Assembly: GCF_947242115.1 (NCBI RefSeq)
Contig: NC_074726.1
Coordinates: 13,019,970 to 13,083,969, forward strand
Direction of reading: 5' to 3'
DNA from: Biomphalaria glabrata
Taxonomy: Eukaryota; Mollusca; Gastropoda; Planorbidae
Length of the DNA: 64,000 nucleotides
Part shown: positions 11,901-22,568 of the stretch, piece by piece
How positions within the stretch are numbered: position 1 is the stretch's first letter
Layout: each line of letters begins with the position of its first letter
The notes under the pieces: model-generated
The model's input: the letters and a program-made list of their open reading frames with translations, nothing else
Databases searched by the model: none
What the model was told of the DNA's origin: nothing
Translations under genes and position numbers: made by a program

Positions 11901-14900
11901 TGTCAGCAACAGCTTTTTGGTCAAGGTAAAGAACGCCGTCCGCTTCTCTTCTGGATACGCCTGGACCCAGATGCTGGTGGTGTTCCTATTCAACCATCGC
12001 GTCTCCATGTTACAGAATTCGGTGGTGAAAGTGGACAAGGTCCGAGCCCGACTTCCGTTTGTTTCCCCCGGGAAGTTCTCCATCTTCAAGGAAGGCTCTC
12101 TGGTGAAGATGAAATCCACCATCGGGGTGGAGGTGACCTGGGACGGTGACAGCTTCCTGGAAGTGACTGTCAGCACCAAGTACAAGCAGCGGATGTGCGG
12201 ACTGTGCGGGAATTACAACGGTATCAAGACCGATGACCTGCTGGGCAAGGACGGCACGATGTATATGAGTGGTCAGCAGTTCGGCCACACTTGGAGGGTC
12301 GGCAGCAAGAGCGCGTGCCACATCGAATCGGATAAGCTGGTCAAGGCCCCGTGCGAGATGAACTCAACAGCCCGCCTTCGAGCGCAGCAAGACTGCAAAA
12401 TATTTTACAGTCACCCATTCGCTAAGTGCAGAGCTAAAGTGGATGTGAACGTTTATGTCAGGTGAAAACAAAACCCACTATAATCATATGCCTATAGTTT
12501 AAACAATACGTTCATTGTCTATAAGTTACTATTTCCTTACATCTTGGTGAGACACCAGTAGACTGGCTCGTTTAATTTGTCATGCCCCATTCAAGTGCTA
12601 AGAGAAGAAAGTGTTATTTCCTTGAGTTTATGTCTATAAGTTAATATTTCATTACATCTTGGTGAGACATGCCCCATGCAAGTGCTAAGAGAAGAAAGTG
12701 TTATTTCCTTGAGTTTATGTCTATAAGTTACTATTTCATTACATCTTGGTGAGACATGCCCCATGCAAGTGCTAAGAGAAGAAAGTGTTATTTCCTTGAG
12801 TTTATGTCTATAAGTTACTATTTCATTACATCTTGGCGAGACATGCCCCTTTCAAGTGCTAAGAGAAGAAAGTGTTATTTCCTTGAGTTTAATAAAGATT
12901 TCGACTCTGTCTTATCACACTAAACCTCCTCGTCTCTAGAGACTCGATATCGCTAATAATTCTTATCTTATCATATATATTATTATTATTATTTATTATA
13001 ATTTTTATATAGCGCTACTTTCATGCTTATAGTGTGCTCAGAGCGCTTTGGTCCAATCTCATTTGTGGACCAGTAGGAGGGAGGGGTATCTAGGAGTTTG
13101 TTTTCCGTGCTGCCTTTAGGCACTCAGTAAACGCAACTCTGCCCGAGTCGGGTGTCAAACCTCAAGCCCCCTTCTAGGTAGCCAAGTTCAAGCGCAGTTA
13201 GCCTCTCGACCAGGCGTTACTTCCAAAAAGAAGACAATTACGTCCTGGGCATTTCATGTGTCAATCTAGTCATGTATGTTAATCAATGACTTAAACCTCT
13301 GCTACGTTGTTGGTTTTCCTGGCTGATTCAGGCAACCTATTCCATTCTCTAATGGCTCTAGGGAAGAAGGAGTACTTGTATGAATTGGTTCTAGTATAAG
13401 GACTAAGAAATGCGTCTCTATCTTTGTGTCTTTCTTTTTTATAAGCTTTTACCTTTTCACTGAAAGGTATTTTAAATGAACTTTTAAGAATGTAGTAAAC
13501 AGCCCAGTTCAATGTCATCGTCTGTCCATCTTTCAGCTCCTGTATTACAGACATGTGTGACTGCCCACATGGACGCAACTGTGCCTGTGAGGCTATCTTA
13601 GCCTACGTAAGCCAATGTACCAGAGCAGGTCTCGATGTTAAATGGTACAAGCCCAGTAGCTGTCTAGGTGAGTTTGTCATGTCTTTATGGTCTTCGATTC
13701 AAAGAAGGGGAGTGGGTAGGTATTTCAAATCTATAGTAATTAATTTTAACCTGACTATGACTACTTTTTATCATTTTAAAAATCAAAATCATTCCTATGG
13801 GTAAAAAATACCCAGCCTCATGACGACGATATTTGGTTTGACCCAACAACCTAAATCAATGATGGCCAACCCACGACCTGCGGACTACATTCGGCCCATA
13901 AAGCGGTGCTCTCCGAGCCCCGAAACGTCCACCAACGGTGCATATAGAAACCGCAGAAGTTCGGGGACGTTGAAGTTTTGTGCTCACGCGTTCAGTAACG
14001 AGTCGGAAAAGTTTTAGTGCCACTCGACCGACAAAAGTTGTACACCACTGACCTAAATATTTAGTGGGGCTCTATATCTAAGGAATTGTTTTAACTCTTG
14101 ATTATAGTCTTAATTGGGATACCTCCCAAACCTTAAACACAAGCTACGCGATCTTTACTAATATTCACACCAGCAAATATTTTAGAAAATATTTTAACAT
14201 AAAAGCTTATCTAAAGGGAAATAGCCGCAAAATGTCTGACATATATCTCAATGCAGCTAGAAAAAAATATAACAACTAGCTTTTTCTACATAAATCAAAA
14301 TTTATAAATTACTACTACTTGATTAACTAATTGGTTAATTCTTTAATTGATTCATGTACTATTCATGGACTACAAATAATTGCCCAGAATGGGAGAAACA
14401 ACGTGTACAAAATTTGTATCTTGCAGACAGAGTTAATAAAAGATTTGGAACACATTTATGTTCAACTTTCACAGAGAAAGAGATAATATGTCCATTATTA
14501 ATAGCAGAGTGTTGTTGTATACTAAATAACATTAATTGACCAACATATGCACATCATTTCAACATCTGAACTTAGCTGATAATACAATCATCCAAGTCAG
14601 CGTGTCTCGGCATTCTGAGATACAGAAATTATTTCTCCTGGCGTCTACAACGCACTCTTTCTCCTAGCAATAAGTAAAGTAAAGAAATGTTCCCCTTCCA
14701 GACCTTGCGATCTGTGGGGGAGATGATATCAAGGTCATCTGTTTCTTTGGCCAACGGTTAACGATCAGGGTGACTTGTGATTTCTTTTTTGAAGCAACGT
14801 TTGTATTATATAAGATAAGATAAGATGTGGCCAGCACAACGACCAACCACCTTTACTTTCCCCAACTAAAGTCAGGCACCCATTAGAGTTGGGTGGACTC

Positions 14901-15555
14901 AGCCGCCCTAAAAATAACGAAATTCAAAATCACAGTCTTCACCGAGATTCGAACCAAGGACCCCTGGTTCAGAAGCCGAGAGCTTAACCACTGAGCCACC
15001 CCGCCCCTACCCCATAGTAAGAAGGGTGCATGTCAAATAAAGTTAAATAAAAAGAGTTGTATGGGCCGTTGCTGAAGTGTGAGATGTTCGGGCTAGTTAT
15101 CCATGACGTTTGTGATGAGCTTAGTCATTGTAAGATATCCTTGTATTCAGCAAGATGCCCTGAAGCTGGCCTATTTTCTTCAGGTTCAAAAGAGCTCTTT
15201 TACTCGATCTTTTACCTCTCGCAAAAAAAAAAAACAGTGTGAAAGATTCTTCTATGCTTTCACTACGTCATTTAATTTAATTTTTTTTTTAAATATGGGT
15301 CATGTCATTTATTTGATTATTGCTAAAATATCGATTTATAACTAAAATGCAAATGCTAAAATTTTATTGTCATAAAAAAAACGGACCACATTTTGGCACG
15401 TCGCCCTCTCCCCTTCCTCGAGGGAGATGTGAACCACAGTTAGAGAAACGCATATTTATTTAATCAAGCCAACTGGTTTAACCCAGGCCTTATTGTTTCT
15501 GAAGAATTGCGTCATCAACAGTGATTACAATTTTCTTTTCATTTCAGATCGCTGA
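2989..15555 (+). CDS. BMPER-like: BMPER / crossveinless-2-like secreted BMP modulator (5' exons missing)
   Basis: Nine coding exons with consistent AG/GT junctions and phases: 2989-3079, 4609-4691, 5659-5758, 6823-6932, 8046-8186, 10760-10916, 11798-12461, 13537-13667 and 15548-15555 (stop). The family is secreted and binds BMPs to promote or restrain signalling. Domains seen: the end of one VWC (GQCCPVCQ), then three whole VWC domains with conserved CxxCxC and CCxxC motifs (one ends CCHKC, the next CCKQC, the last CCPRC), a VWD domain (VFGDPHY, later CGLCGNYNG), and a C8 domain (CITDMCDCPHGRNCACEA). GDPH is the known proteolytic site of this family. An upstream VWC and the signal peptide must lie left of the window. 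The last exon adds only Asp-Arg and a stop, so the TIL domain that usually follows C8 is absent. If the final splice is wrong, the intron frame reads on to about 13801, still without a TIL pattern. The gene is convergent with the agmatinase gene. Confidence 0.9.
3290..3589. mobile_element. hAT-type MITE (family CAGTGGCGTAGCTAGG)
   Basis: Terminal inverted repeats CAGTGGCGTAGCTAGG and CCTAGCTACACCACTG bound about 300 bp with no coding capacity. The same family is at 5091 and 21379; the latter has a perfect 8-bp target duplication. Here the flanks have diverged and no duplication can be read. Confidence 0.75.
5091..5243. mobile_element. hAT-type MITE (family CAGTGGCGTAGCTAGG), short copy
   Basis: It starts CAGTGGTGTAGCTAGGGAG and ends CCCTAGCTACCCACTT, a diverged pair of the same inverted repeats as at 3290. 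The interior shares the GTAATATTTAATGT stretch with that copy. It lies in a BMPER-like intron. Confidence 0.65.
5770..6820. other. BMPER-like intron with degraded repeat sequence
   Basis: The conceptual peptide at about 5845-5965 (+), with LIKRVRWSSYVLGMKQKRG and a basic end, resembles the C-terminus of a LINE. The stretch 6060-6660 looks like an old dispersed repeat but could not be classified. No host exon was recognised before the exon at 6823. Confidence 0.35.
6933..8045. other. BMPER-like intron, no gene seen
   Basis: AT-rich intron. The stretch at about 7885-7985 (GATATCTAAACG and nearby CAGACAGACG) resembles one at 63590-63690 and is probably a dispersed repeat. Nothing else was recognised. 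Confidence 0.4.
8440..8947 (+). mobile_element. non-LTR retrotransposon, C-terminal fragment (family Z, zinc-finger end)
   Basis: The open frame 8565-8945 contains MPDGRIPKDILYAEL, RPKGRPRLTYRDVCKR and a terminal zinc-finger-like CMNCGKVC...H..FC pattern. This is the typical C-terminus of a widespread LINE type in aquatic animals. The frame upstream of 8565 is broken and the copy is 5' truncated. A second copy lies at 41740-42500 in the opposite orientation. It sits in a BMPER-like intron. Confidence 0.85.
9505..9990. repeat. probable dispersed repeat with short GGGTCAGTTA tandem
   Basis: It contains about three copies of a GGGTCAGTTA-like 10-mer near 9735-9765, then AT-rich sequence with AATTAAAC and a TATCTTATCTTA stretch. 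It resembles the end of a retroelement, but no matched ends or target duplication could be defined. The preceding 8948-9504 and following 9991-10759 hold no recognised exon. Confidence 0.3.
11105..11290 (-). mobile_element. RNase H-type LINE, short degraded fragment
   Basis: It matches the LINE at 57230-58760: CAGTGTCTTGTTCAGG, TATGTAGCTTTGAAGGGACA and GCATTCTCAGGTGATGCTCC appear in the same order and orientation as there. It is non-coding here and lies in the intron before the VWD exon. Confidence 0.6.
11389..11531. repeat. (ATATT/TTTTA)n microsatellite
   Basis: A run of TATAT pentamers (TTATATTATATTATA) passes into TTTTATTTTA and then (AT)n. It lies about 270 bp upstream of the VWD exon of the BMPER-like gene. 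Confidence 0.95.
12517..12893. repeat. ~89-bp minisatellite, 4 units, in the BMPER-like intron
   Basis: Four units each hold GTCTATAAGTTACTATTTC, CATCTTGGTGAGACATGCCC and GAAAGTGTTATTTCCTTGAG. The first unit is longer by about 25 bp (CCAGTAGACTGGCTCG). It begins about 55 bp after the VWD exon donor. Confidence 0.9.
12977..13225 (-). mobile_element. tRNA-derived SINE (family C)
   Basis: Read on the minus strand, it begins GCCTGGTCGAGAGGCTAAC (A-box-like) with GAGGTTTGACACC as a B-box-like motif. It ends in AAAGCGCTCTGAGC and AGCGCTATATAAAA with an AT tail. No target duplication was read. Confidence 0.6.
13229..13530 (-). mobile_element. jockey-like LINE, 3' fragment abutting a splice acceptor
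   Basis: Minus-strand translation gives KERHKDRDAFLSPYTRTN, SYKYSFFPRAIREWNRLPES and ARKTNNVAEV, a diverged relative of the C-terminus at 33962. It ends within about 10-30 bp of the acceptor of the BMPER-like C8 exon at 13537. Confidence 0.75.
13857..14050. mobile_element. hAT-type MITE with 8-bp target duplication
   Basis: It starts CAATGATGGCCAACCCACGA and ends GTTGTACACCACTG. It is flanked by ACCTAAAT on both sides (13849-13856 and 14051-14058). The 194-bp interior is non-coding. It sits in the last BMPER-like intron. Confidence 0.8.
14683..15006 (-). mobile_element. SINE (family A) carrying an inserted LINE tail
   Basis: The minus strand has the family-A head (B-box-like GGTTCGAATC at about 14945) and body. 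The SINE is interrupted at about 14770-14826 by a piece of the jockey-like LINE tail (GAAGCAACGTTTGTATTATA then TAAGATAAGATAAGAT), after which the SINE resumes at GTGGCCAGCACAACGACC. Confidence 0.75.
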
Positions 15556-15664
15556 GAAACAAAGTAAAGAGGATTCAAGAGTTGACTCTAAAGAGACAGG
15601 AGCTGAAGCCTTTTTATGTCTGAGTTAGAACAGGAAATGGGAGAGATTAGACTCTTTTCTTTGA

Positions 15665-16606
15665 TTCCTCCACTAGTCTGGCTTGCTGAAGCAGATAAGA
15701 CTGTAGAAACATTGTAGAGTCAACATTGAAGATATTTTTCTAGAGCAGATAAGACTGTAGAAATATTGTAGAATCTACATGGAAGATATTTTTCTAGAGC
15801 AGATAAGACTGTAGAAACATTGTAGAAACTACATTGAAGATATTTTTCTAGAGCAGATAAGACTGTAGAAATATTGTAGAGTCAATATTGAAGATATTTT
15901 TCTAGAGCAGATAAGACTGTAGAAACATTGTAGAAACTACATTGAAGATATTTTTCTAGAGCAGATAAGACTGTAGAAATATTGTAGAATCTACATGGAA
16001 GATATTTTTCTAGAGCAGATAAGACTGTAGAAATATTGTAGAATCTACATGGAAGATATTTTTCTAGAGCAGATAACACTGTAGAAATATTGTAGAATCT
16101 ACATGGAAGATATTTTTCTAGAGCAGATAAGACTGTAGAAACATTGTAGAGTCAACATGGAAGATATTTTTCTAGAGCAGATAAGACTGTAGAAATATTG
16201 TAGAATCTACATGGAAGATGTTTTTCTAGAGCAGATAATACTGTAGAAACATTGTAGAATATACATGGAAGATATTTTTCTAGAGCAGATAAGACTGTAG
16301 AAATATTGTAGAATCTACATGGAAGATATTTTTCTAGAGCAGATAAGACTGTAGAAACATTGTAGAATCTACATTGAAGATATTTTTCTAGAGCAGATAA
16401 GACTGTAGAAACATTGTAGAGTCAACATTGAAGATATTTTTCTAGAGCAGATAAGACTGTAGAAACATTGTAGAATCTACATTGAAGATATTTTTCTAGA
16501 GCAGATAAGACTGTAGAAACATTGTAGAGTCAATATTGAAGATATTTTTCTAGAGCAGATAAGACTGTAGAAACATTGTAGAATCTACATTGAAGATATT
16601 TTTCTG
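15665..16606. repeat. ~55-bp minisatellite, about 16-17 copies, in the presumed BMPER-like 3' UTR
   Basis: Units share GAGCAGATAAGACTGTAGAA, ATATTGTAGAATCTACAT and GAAGATATTTTTCTA, with small variants. The array starts about 110 bp after the stop at 15553-15555, so it would lie in the 3' UTR if the last exon is right. Minus-strand open frames across it come from the repeat. Confidence 0.9.
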
Positions 16607-17191
16607 GCCTGTTGTTAATCAAGGATTGACCAGTTATGAAACTTTTTATAAAATTAAATGGCATTCATTCATGATATTATCTTTAAATACACAGTAGATC
16701 TAGTACCATGTGAAAGGTTTGAGTAGATTGTCAAATGCTGAAGACTCTGTTGACTGACATCAAACTGCTACCTGTGAACAAATCTTTATGGCCAGTGACA
16801 GTTGAAGCTAGTCTAAGAAATGTTGTTTTTTAGATGTAAATATTTGTATGTTCAACTAGAATGACTTGGGAGAAGTTGTCATTACGAATACTTTCTTTTT
16901 CTCCCACTTTAATTGTACAATCTTTACAAAATATTTATTGTCTAAAATGTTTTCTGATCCATTGAGAGCATTAATATTTTTTTATTGCATTCATTTTTCA
17001 ATCTTAATTTATGGGGTTTTTTTTTTTTGCTTTTTTTTTTTTTTTTGCTTGTTTTTGGGGGGTCAGTATTGTGTTTGATTGAAAAAAGTTTATTTTCAGT
17101 CTGGAGATGATCCTACATGCCAGGATAACTTGAACTAACGAACTCTTTGGTGTGTACACTAAAGGAACGGATGATACGCTAAATCTTTTTT

Positions 17192-17345
17192 AAAGGTATA
17201 TCCACACAGACATATATTAGACCTAGACTGGACATGGACATCTCTTATATATATATAGGTATGTGATCTGATCATTATCGTATACGAATTTGTTTCCGTT
17301 GTCCAGTCTAGGTATAATATATATATAGGTCTGTGGGTATATCCA
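17192..17345. repeat. foldback-like inverted repeat
   Basis: The left arm (GGTATATCCACACAGACATA, then CCTAGACTGGACA) is mirrored by a right arm whose reverse complement is GGATATACCCACAGACC, then CCTAGACTGGACA. The arms are about 45 bp around a TATATA-containing loop. It may be a MITE; no target duplication was established. Confidence 0.65.
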
Positions 17346-17671
17346 AGTTTTGTGCACTTTTCAACACTGCAGAATCCAAATCTTTAGACTCTTCTGTTTG
17401 TAGAGTAGTACAGAATCATCTCACTATGGAGGAAGCATTAGACTTTCACTCTATGACTAAAATCTTGTTTTAAAACAAATAGGCCACTAACTAGCTGGGA
17501 ATAAAGGAGATTGGATAAGAAGATCAACTCCCACGCGTTGAGATAGTGTCACGTGATAGCTTTTTATTTAGTTGGTAACACTGAAGTTCAAATGCGTATC
17601 CTTGGCATTGTAGAGGTGATCATGAAGCTCTCCAATATTTGTATTGAATCTATGACTACAATAATAAAGTA

Positions 17672-17872
17672 AAAGTTCCCCTTTCAGACCTTGCGGTCTA
17701 TAGGGCATATGATGTAAAGATCATCTATTTATGTGGCCAGCACAATGACCAAACCCTATTGTCAGGTACCCATTTGCGCTGGGTGGACCCAGAGGCGCCC
17801 AAAGATCCCGAAAGTAAAAATCCCAATGTTCACCTGGATTCGAACCCTTACCGCTTAGCCACCGCGCCTTCA
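17672..17872 (-). mobile_element. tRNA-derived SINE (family A)
   Basis: The minus-strand copy has GGATTCGAACC at about 17838 (B box, reverse), CACCTGGATTCGAACC and the 3' body CCTTTCAGACCTTGCGGTC. It is truncated at the tRNA-like head. Confidence 0.75.
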
Positions 17873-19701
17873 TGACTAAGATAAAGTACGATATTAACAT
17901 TCCTTTTTATGTTTGTTTTTTATTAAAAAGGGCACAATTACCAATTTGTATTTTTTGTGTGGAAAATCTTAATCAGCTGTTTATTGCCAGAGTGTTTCCA
18001 GTTCAGTTTTACATGAATATCATATGTCCGTTATAGAGACGGGAGATGAAGAGACATATTTATTTATTTATTGAATGCTCTTGTCGAGCTGATCTGATTA
18101 CAATTGTTATAAGGTGAACAATGTCTTAATACAAGATTCTGATCAGTTCACTCATCGGTACGATCGTACATTAAAACCATTACATGCTGGCTTTACAAAC
18201 ACTATACATTTTTCTTTTTGTCTCTAACTATATTGTAGTTACACCAAAACTTTAATTTTCACAGAGGAAAAAAAAAACAATAATATATATCTATACGATC
18301 TAAACCATAGACAGTGTCCACGTTTAGATATTATACTATATATTTCAATCAGATACAGTTTTTTCATTTGTGTGTAGGCTACACACTACAGTGATGTTCA
18401 TTACAAATTTCTATGTTTGTTTGAAGTTTTTTTGTTTTTTTGGTAAATAGAGATACGCCCAAACATTAACTGGCTCTATAAAACAAAAAGAACATCTTCA
18501 AAGATGTTCTGCGTTTAACAGATTCTTAAAAATTACTAACTTTTTATAAAAATATCAGCTCTCTGTAAATGACCTAAATTAGGAAGACAGGTATTCGGAA
18601 ATGGATGTCGTTATTATTATATCTGTATATATATATTTAATTTGTTTTTTATGAAATATACATTTTTAGTCAATATGAAAACTGGGGGGTGGGGGAAGGG
18701 GGGGGGAAGGAAATATATTAAATTTTTTTTTCCAAGTACAATTGAGTCATTTAATTTTTTGTTAAAATCAAGTAGTGGGCGTGTCTGTTACCATGGATAC
18801 ATACATTTTGTGACGTTTTTTCTGCTGCATTACTTTTTACCATGTCGCAATGATGTCGCTGTTTTAATAGTCGCTCTAGATTTGGGCTTACACTGGGCCA
18901 GTAGCACGGAGAAGGGGACATTGTTATGTCGTATATGGTAAGGACTTTTTTTTACATATTAAACTACCTCAATTATTGTACACAGTGGCGTGATGGCTTC
19001 GCAAAGACATATCAAAATCTTGATACAGACTGTATTCAATGTTTTATTTATTAAAATTGTGAGACATTGTCATGTCTAAAAGATGACACATTGATTTTGT
19101 ATTGTGGGTATTTTCTTGTTTTTTTTTTTCATGTTTACATATCAACCTGTTTTAATGGTTCATGGTAAGGAATCTCTTTGAAGATTATATGTGTTAATTG
19201 AACAATATATAATATTAGAGAGCTTATTGTTTGCAACTTTATGGGTACTGTTATTTGTTAGATCCTAAAATAAGTGTTGAATAAAGAAAGCAAAATAAAG
19301 CTAGAATACATTGATTGAGACGAGATGAAGTATTACATAAACAGAACAATAATGTGGATACATTTGGAAGTAATGGTATGTTTTTGTCATACTTCTAATC
19401 AAATTCACTTTTCATTTTCATTCAAATTAACAGAAACATCATCGACCTCATCATCATTTTATTTCTTCTCATCATTATCCGCTTTATCATTTATCAACTT
19501 CCCCCTCCTCCTCATTGTCTTACTCCTTCTAATCACCATCATTATTCTTCCCTATTCTCCTCTACCCCTATGCATCGTCATCCGCCTCATCAAATATAAC
19601 TACTTTATTGTCCTCTTCATCATCTAAATCATCATCATCATATATACCAATATTCCCATCATCATCATATATACCAATATTCCCATCATCATCATATATA
19701 C

Positions 19702-22568
19702 CAGTGGTCTTCAACGGGGACGATATCGCCCCCTAGTGGGCGTTTTCGAGATTTTGGGGGTCGCTGAGAGCCAAAGGGGCGGTAGGGGGGCGCTGGGCAC
19801 AAAATGGGGCGGTAAGGTGCTCTGAAACAAAACAAATTAAAAAATTCTTCAACATTAAAGCTGGGAAACTAAATATAGACTAAGTATAGTTAACTTGTTT
19901 CTAATTTAAGAACAGAAACAGCGTTTGAAATTGAGTTCGGAAATCCCATTTTCTATTTTTAAATTCTTACTCTTTTGTTATGATCGGAGAGTATCTATTG
20001 TCCTTGAATCTTTCGCGTATAAACGTTTAAGATTTGATCAACAAAGTAGGTAATACGCCTTTTAGATTATAGTTTATTTTATCTACATATGTTAATATAT
20101 TGATATATAAGATAAGAAGAAGATATGTAAAAGTTAATTGCAAAAAACATTAAAGGCAACATTTAATAGAATAATTTAACTTTTTAAAAACAAAAAACAT
20201 TGATAAAATGTTGTTACGAAAACTCACTGGTATGTCATGTAATATTTCCTTGAGATTTAGTGAATTGCCACTAGAAAAAAAGTAAGTTCTACTTTGATGG
20301 CATTTTCAGATGAGGTTATGAAACCAAGTCGGCTTCACGAACATATAGCGATATCCAAAAATAAGTTAAGAATATTCATGAACAATTATAAAAATCTACA
20401 ATTAAAACTATATTAAAAAACAAAAAACGGTAAAGCAGGATATGTTTTAATGGCTTCTTAGAAAAATGCAGTTTTTTTAAAAATTCGTATGATATTATTG
20501 AAAAATTGATTAAAACTAAATTTATTTTAAAACATATGTAACACAAGAAGACTTTTTTTCTGTTAGAATTGAAATATTATTTCAAAATTGTCTAGTTATG
20601 TAGCTTATGAGGACATATAGGAAACCATCAGTGGTTGGACGCTACAATGACTTTATAGGTAATATAGAATAAAAAACAAATCTGTTCACTATTCACATTG
20701 TGAGTTATGATACACAAGAAAAGTTTAGCCCGCAATTTCATTTCTATTTGAATCTAATCATAAAACTGTAAATAAAATACAAACCCATGCCGAAAATAAG
20801 CGCATCTTTCAACAGTTTTATGAAACAAATGATGAAAAAGATGTTAGACTCTTGTTGTAAACTGAAGTTCGCTGGATTTCGAAAGGGGTTTGTTAATTGT
20901 TATGGCTCGTTTTTTTAAGCTCTTAAATAATTTTCTTTTTTTTTTTTTTTTTTTTTTGAGAAACGGGAAGATTCAACGTTTAGCGATGACTTAAAGCAGG
21001 CTAAAAAATTGTTTTACATGGTAGGCATCTAACGCAAAATGAATGAAACGAACCTCTGACTGCTAGGAAAGAAATTGACTTTTATTGATAATATCATTTT
21101 CTTCTTTTATCGAGATATTAAATCTATTTTAAAGAGTTTTACAATCTCACATAATTTGTTTGTTAACAATTGAATTACTGCCCAAGGACACCGATATCTA
21201 TGCAATTTCCATAACAATGCTCTATGAAGAAATTAAGATTCGCTTCTAAAATTTAGAAAAAAAAAATATAAATGAAGATTATTAAACATCTGTTACTGAC
21301 GTTCAAATTGAGTTGCAGGAAAAAATAGATTTACAAAACTATGTCTTCAGTAAAAAGAATGTAAACATAGGAGGCACACAGTGGCGTAGCTAGGGTGGGG
21401 GTAAGGGAAATTTTGAAAATCCCCCGGGCCCCCATTTAAGGGAGGGGCCCAAATTAGTGCTTTTTTAATTAATTAAATTAAATATTACGCAAAATGCAGC
21501 GGCCCCCAAAGATGTCAAGCCCCCTGGCCCCCAAACGATGGAAATTCCTAGCTACGTCCCTGGAGGCACAACAGAGATGTGGCTGCATTGAGATGTTTCA
21601 GTAAAATTCCAAAACTGTGGTCGAAATTGGAATTATGTTTTAGCTTTTCAGTAAACATTGTTAACCTACATTTAGTGCATAACAAAGTTAATGAATAAGC
21701 AAAGAAATAGACAGGATGTAGCGACTAGAGAAGACCTTCGCCTTGCTTTGGCTTAATTAAAGCTGGAAATTTCTAATATTGTCAGACCGCAGGGGACACA
21801 AGGTTCCCATTAGCTTAATTTCATTTTGTAGTGAATTCTGCAATAATAATATTTATATTAAAATATAAAACTAAATTTACAATTAAACATAAAAACAGTA
21901 GGCCCTAATATTCAAAAATTTAAACGGAGACTTTTCTTAGGATTTGATAGAAAGTCTTTACAATTAATTTTTGTGTGTAATCACTGCAAATTATTTGACA
22001 AAATTTTTGCATAATGATAATATTGGCTGTTATTGCCTTTAATTCCGAAGATTACGGCTGAGTCCACTGTTTCACGTAACTACGCAAACCCAACTGCGAC
22101 CTACATATTTTCCCGAATTTTTATGCAGACAAAGCCGTTGTATGCTGGCTTTTCTTTGAGTATCAAATGTTTGTCCCGCAGTTTTTGTAAGAGCTCTCGA
22201 ACTGTTTCTCTCAGAGGCTATCTGCTGCCAGAGAATGCTGCCAGTTACTTTCCTCTATGCCAGTGAGAGCCTGAATGCCTGAATAAATCTTTATAGCGCT
22301 CACGGGGTAGGGGGCACCTCTGTAACTCAGTCCTCCTTAAAGCTCGTCAGACATAGGCCAAGGAGTTCACAACAATCGCCTTTGGCATGCGGTCGTCTCC
22401 CAAGCGGGATGTGTTATTGACAGCATAAAAATTAATATATAGATGATATTTTGTTCAAATTTGCCTTCTCACGCTTCTTTATAGAAAGGGGGGGGGGGCG
22501 CTGGCGGATTTTTTTAAAGAAAAAATTCGAAAAGGGGGCGGTAGGCCAAAAAAGGTTGAAGACCCCTG
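19702..22568 (+). mobile_element. hAT transposon with degraded transposase, 8-bp target duplication
   Basis: The ends are CAGTGGTCTTCAACGGGGAC and AAGGTTGAAGACCCCTG, flanked by ATATATAC on both sides (19694-19701 and 22569-22576). The plus strand at about 20300-21850 holds transposase remnants in several frames: DEVMKPSRLHEHIAISKNK, HAENKRIFQQFYETNDEKDV, TEVRWISKG, and a C-terminal EDLRLALAKL-like stretch. These resemble the ZBED5/SCAND3-type hAT transposase. Many stops and frame changes make it inactive. A smaller MITE is nested at 21379-21562. Confidence 0.85.
21379..21562. mobile_element. hAT-type MITE nested in the hAT element
   Basis: It starts CAGTGGCGTAGCTAGGGTGG and ends CCTAGCTACGTCCCTG, with GAGGCACA duplicated exactly at 21371-21378 and 21563-21570. 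It is the best-preserved member of the family also seen at 3290 and 5091. Confidence 0.9.

Larger units (their letters stand above)
16607..19623. other. presumed 3' UTR / intergenic region after the BMPER-like gene
   Basis: No ORF with a recognisable product. AATAAA candidates lie at 17510-17515, 19280-19285 and 19294-19299, so the transcript end is unresolved. The stretch includes an inverted repeat (17192-17345), a SINE (17672-17872) and a T-rich tract at 17015-17060. Confidence 0.4.

Noticed and set aside
11832-12321. Minus-strand and alternate plus frames across the VWD exon
   Set aside because: They overlap an exon with clear VWD motifs and correct splice phases; the other frames show no domain.
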